DNA from: Sinorhizobium medicae
GTDB taxonomy: Bacteria > Pseudomonadota > Alphaproteobacteria > Rhizobiales > Rhizobiaceae
Length of the DNA: 43,688 nt
Reading direction: 5' to 3'
Assembly: GCF_007827695.1 (NCBI RefSeq)
Contig: NZ_VITA01000026.1
Span: forward strand, 14,047-57,734
Under the pieces are notes generated by a model. It saw nothing but the letters and a program-made list of their open reading frames with translations. It did no database searches and was not told the origin of the DNA. Position numbers and translations under genes: made by a program. This document shows, one piece after another, positions 41,086 through 43,688 of this stretch. Each line of letters begins with the position of its first letter. The first letter of the stretch is position 1.

Positions 41086-42122
41086 AGTTCTCGCTTTTCG
41101 TACACATGGAACGACTCGATCCCTCGCAGGACCACAAGTCGCTCTACGAGGAATTCGTGGCGCTCTGCGAGATCGCCGACAAGGGCGGCATGCATGCGAT
41201 CTGGACCGGTGAGCACCACGGGATGGAATTCACCATCGCCCCCAACCCGTTTGTAACGATTGCGGACCTTGCGCGCCGCACCAAGAATGTGCGCCTCGGC
41301 ACAGGCACGGTGATCGCCCCGTTCTGGCATCCGATCAAGCTGGCCGGCGAGGCCGCGATGACGGACCTCATCTGCGATGGCCGGCTGGACATCGGCATTG
41401 CCCGCGGCGCCTATTCCTTCGAATACGAGCGGCTGTTGCCGGGGCTCGACGCCTGGAGTGCCGGGCAGCGCATGCGCGAGCTCATCCCGGCGGTGAAGGG
41501 GATCTGGGCGGGTGATTACGCCCATGAGGGCGAGTTCTGGAAATTCCCCGCCACGACCTCGTCGCCGAAGCCACTGCAGAAGCCGTACCCGCCGATCTGG
41601 GTCGCTGCCCGCGATCCCAATTCGCATGAATTCGCTGTCGCCAACGGCTGCAATGTGCAAGTGACGCCGCTCTGGCAGGATGACGAAGAGGTCCGAAGCC
41701 TGATGGCTCGGTTCAACGACGCCTGCGCCAAAAATACTGATATCGGGCGGCCGAAAATCATGCTGCTGCGCCACACCTATGTTGGCTCCGACGAGGCGGA
41801 TATCGCACAGGCCGCTCATGAGATGAGCGTCTACTACAACTACTTCTTCGCCTGGTTCAAAAACGAAAAACCGATCAAGCAGGGGCTAATCGAACGGATT
41901 CCTGATGAGGCCATAGCAGCCAACGCCATGCTCTCGGGCGAGGCGATGCGTCGCAACAACGTCGTGGGGACGGCCGACGAGGTCATCGCCCGACTGAAGA
42001 CCTACGAGGCAATGGGCTACGACGAATATTCCTTCTGGATCGACACCGGTATGAGCTTCGAGCGCAAGAAGGCCTCCCTCGAGCGCTTTATTGCCGAAGT
42101 GATGCCGGTCTTTGCGGAGTAG
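41082..42122 (+). CDS. Luciferase-like (LLM-class) flavin-dependent monooxygenase
   Basis: 346 residues of the bacterial luciferase family. Seen: MKFSLFVHMERLDPSQDHKS, GGMHAIWTGEHHGMEF, the family-typical RTKNVRLGTGTVIAPFWHP, RLDIGIARGAYSFEYE, and FWKFPATTSSPKPLQKPYPP. Such enzymes use reduced flavin and oxygen to hydroxylate or cleave their substrate; RutA opens the uracil ring and others act on sulfonates, alkanes or chelators. It pairs with the upstream flavin reductase (4-base overlap). Substrate unknown; the neighbouring hydrolase, AA_synth-family and aldehyde dehydrogenase genes favour a nitrogen-containing ring or amide. Confidence 0.9.
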   Translation: MKFSLFVHMERLDPSQDHKSLYEEFVALCEIADKGGMHAIWTGEHHGMEFTIAPNPFVTIADLARRTKNVRLGTGTVIAPFWHPIKLAGEAAMTDLICDGRLDIGIARGAYSFEYERLLPGLDAWSAGQRMRELIPAVKGIWAGDYAHEGEFWKFPATTSSPKPLQKPYPPIWVAARDPNSHEFAVANGCNVQVTPLWQDDEEVRSLMARFNDACAKNTDIGRPKIMLLRHTYVGSDEADIAQAAHEMSVYYNYFFAWFKNEKPIKQGLIERIPDEAIAANAMLSGEAMRRNNVVGTADEVIARLKTYEAMGYDEYSFWIDTGMSFERKKASLERFIAEVMPVFAE

Positions 42123-42127
42123 GGTAG

Positions 42128-43591
42128 ATGCAGCGCTTCCAGTGTTACATCGATGGTGAGTTCGGCGACGGCGAGGCGCGGTTCGAGAGCATCGACCCGG
42201 CAACGGGCCGTGCCTGGGCGGAGATGCCGGAGGCGCGCGAGGCCGATGTCGATCGCGCCGTCGAAGCGGCGCATAAGGCGCTCTATGCCGGAGCATGGCC
42301 GAAATTGACCGCGACACAACGCGGCAAGTTGCTCTACAAGCTTGCCGATCTCGTGACCGCGAATGCCCAGAAACTGGCGGAACTGGAGACGCGCGACACC
42401 GGCAAGATCATTCGTGAGACCTCCGCACAGATCGCCTATGTCGCCGACTATTACCGCTATTACGCCGGTATCGCCGACAAGATCGAGGGCGCCCACCTGC
42501 CGATCGACAAGCCGGACATGGATGTGTGGCTTCGCCGCGAACCGATCGGCGTCGTTGCCATGGTCGTGCCGTGGAACAGCCAGCTCTTCCTATCCGCGGT
42601 AAAGATCGGCCCAGCGCTGGCGGCTGGCTGCACCATGGTGGTGAAGGCCTCGGAAGACGGTCCGGCGCCGCTTCTCGAATTCGCCGGGCTCGTCCATGAG
42701 GCGGGCTTCCCCGCCGGTGTCGTCAACGTCATCACCGGCTTCGGTCCCTCCTGCGGCGCGGCGCTGAGCCGTCACCCGAAGGTTGATCATATCGCCTTTA
42801 CCGGCGGACCGGAAACGGCGCGCCATGTCGTGCGCAATTCGGCGGAGAACCTCGCCTCGACGTCGCTGGAGCTCGGCGGCAAGTCTCCCTTCATCGTCTT
42901 CGCCGATGCCGATCTCGAAAGTGCGGCAAACGCGCAAGTTGCGGGGATCTTCGCGGCGACGGGCCAGAGCTGCGTCGCCGGCTCCCGGCTCGTCGTCGAA
43001 CGAGGTGTCAAGGATCGCTTCCTGGAGATTCTCAAGGCGAAGGCCGAGGCAGTGCGCCTCGGCAGCCCGCTCGACATGGCGACCGAAGTGGGACCGTTGG
43101 CGACCCGGCGCCAGCGCGAGCATATCGAGGCGCTGATCGCCCGCTCGCTAGCCGCCGGCGCCAAAGTGGTAACGGGGGCGAGCGCCCCCGAAGGCGACGG
43201 CTTCTACTACCGGCCGACCATTCTCGACTGCGACGGCGGCCGCTCGCCCGCGCTGGAGGAGGAGTTTTTCGGGCCGGTCCTTTCAGTCGCCTCCTTCGAG
43301 AACGAGGCAGAGGCGCTGGCGATCGCTAACGACACCCGTTACGGCCTAGCGGCCGGGCTGTTCACGCGGGATCTCACGCGTGCGCACCGGTTGATGAAGG
43401 GCATCCGCGCCGGGATCGTCTGGGTCAATACCTATCGGGCGGTCTCGCCGATCGCACCTTTCGGCGGTTTCGGGCTTTCCGGCCACGGCCGCGAGGGCGG
43501 CATGGCCGCCGTTCTCGACTACACCCGGACCAAGACCGTGTGGCTCCGGACCTCGGACGATCCAATCCCGGATCCGTTCGTGATGCGGTGA
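42128..43591 (+). CDS. NAD(P)-dependent aldehyde dehydrogenase
   Basis: 487 residues, normal length. Catalytic Cys282 in GQSCVAGS, general-base Glu248 in SLELGGKSP, Asn150 in MVVPWNSQLF, and the nucleotide-site HIAFTGGPETARHV. It would oxidise an aldehyde made by the monooxygenase/hydrolase steps to the acid. It starts 5 bases after the monooxygenase stop, with GGAGTAGGG upstream, and is in the same operon. Confidence 0.93.
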   Translation: MQRFQCYIDGEFGDGEARFESIDPATGRAWAEMPEAREADVDRAVEAAHKALYAGAWPKLTATQRGKLLYKLADLVTANAQKLAELETRDTGKIIRETSAQIAYVADYYRYYAGIADKIEGAHLPIDKPDMDVWLRREPIGVVAMVVPWNSQLFLSAVKIGPALAAGCTMVVKASEDGPAPLLEFAGLVHEAGFPAGVVNVITGFGPSCGAALSRHPKVDHIAFTGGPETARHVVRNSAENLASTSLELGGKSPFIVFADADLESAANAQVAGIFAATGQSCVAGSRLVVERGVKDRFLEILKAKAEAVRLGSPLDMATEVGPLATRRQREHIEALIARSLAAGAKVVTGASAPEGDGFYYRPTILDCDGGRSPALEEEFFGPVLSVASFENEAEALAIANDTRYGLAAGLFTRDLTRAHRLMKGIRAGIVWVNTYRAVSPIAPFGGFGLSGHGREGGMAAVLDYTRTKTVWLRTSDDPIPDPFVMR

Positions 43592-43596
43592 CGGCG

Positions 43597-43688
43597 ATGT
43601 TTTACGAGATCCGCACCTATCGACTGAAGAACGGCGCCATCCCCACCTATTTGAAGGTGGTCGAGGAAGAGGGGATCGCCATCCAGAA
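43597..43688 (+). CDS. NIPSNAP-family protein, partial (runs off window)
   Basis: The first 30 residues begin MFYEIRTYRLKNGAIPTYLK, the characteristic NIPSNAP start. These small ferredoxin-like-fold proteins are common in catabolic operons, often of unknown role. It starts 5 bases after the aldehyde dehydrogenase stop, so the operon continues beyond the right edge. Only the 5' 92 bases are present. Confidence 0.8.
   Translation, partial: MFYEIRTYRLKNGAIPTYLKVVEEEGIAIQ

Overview
The window looks like accessory DNA, perhaps from a megaplasmid or genomic island, of a Rhizobiales-type alphaproteobacterium. This is inferred from the high GC content, the many solute-importing ABC operons, and the LacI/GntR/LysR-controlled catabolic clusters resembling those of Agrobacterium, Rhizobium, Shinella or Ensifer. 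No rRNA or tRNA gene, CRISPR array or replication origin was recognised, so the species cannot be fixed.

Layout. (1) 1-516, minus strand: a RiPP precursor with a nitrile-hydratase-like (NHLP) leader and tandem 35-residue core units, the last one cut short at the window edge. (2) 517-4477: a gene-poor, decayed stretch with shreds of a large ATP-binding-type protein, a frameshifted small membrane protein and a probable nucleotidyltransferase remnant. (3) 4478-9696: a complete dipeptide/oligopeptide-type ABC importer (two ATPases, binding protein, two permeases). (4) 9712-15951: a LysR regulator divergent from an SDR, a cupin and a polar amino-acid-type ABC importer that contains an AroM-family enzyme. 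(5) 16133-19840, minus strand: amidase, hydantoinase-like amidohydrolase and DapA-like aldolase, convergent with block 4 across a shared hairpin. Blocks 3-5 look like uptake and stepwise hydrolysis of amide or cyclic-amide compounds.

(6) 19985-24774: a decayed ISL3-type transposase copy, an intact ISL3-type element with terminal inverted repeats, and an AbiEi/AbiEii (type IV) toxin-antitoxin pair. (7) 24865-37388: a fructosamine (Amadori compound) style catabolic island. It has an FrlD-like sugar kinase, an FrlB-like SIS deglycase, an FrlC-like epimerase, an FrlR-like GntR regulator, an ABC importer, an ornithine-cyclodeaminase-family dehydrogenase, a GlpD-like FAD enzyme broken by a frameshift, and a large Old-Yellow-Enzyme/N-demethylase-like flavoprotein. 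A LacI regulator lies inside it, and a palindrome of the form TGAGAACGTTCTCA lies upstream of four of its transcription units.

(8) 37661-43688: an FCD-type GntR regulator followed by an operon for an amino-acid-synthesis-family (DUF1185) protein, an alpha/beta hydrolase, a flavin reductase with an extra C-terminal domain, a luciferase-like monooxygenase, an aldehyde dehydrogenase and the start of a NIPSNAP protein. A shared motif before the regulator and before the operon suggests direct control. The gene set recalls, without matching, the Rut pyrimidine ring-opening system.

The strongest candidates for something undescribed are the multicore NHLP precursor at the left edge and the two-component flavin monooxygenase operon at the right edge. 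All family calls come from reading the translated sequence; no database search was run.
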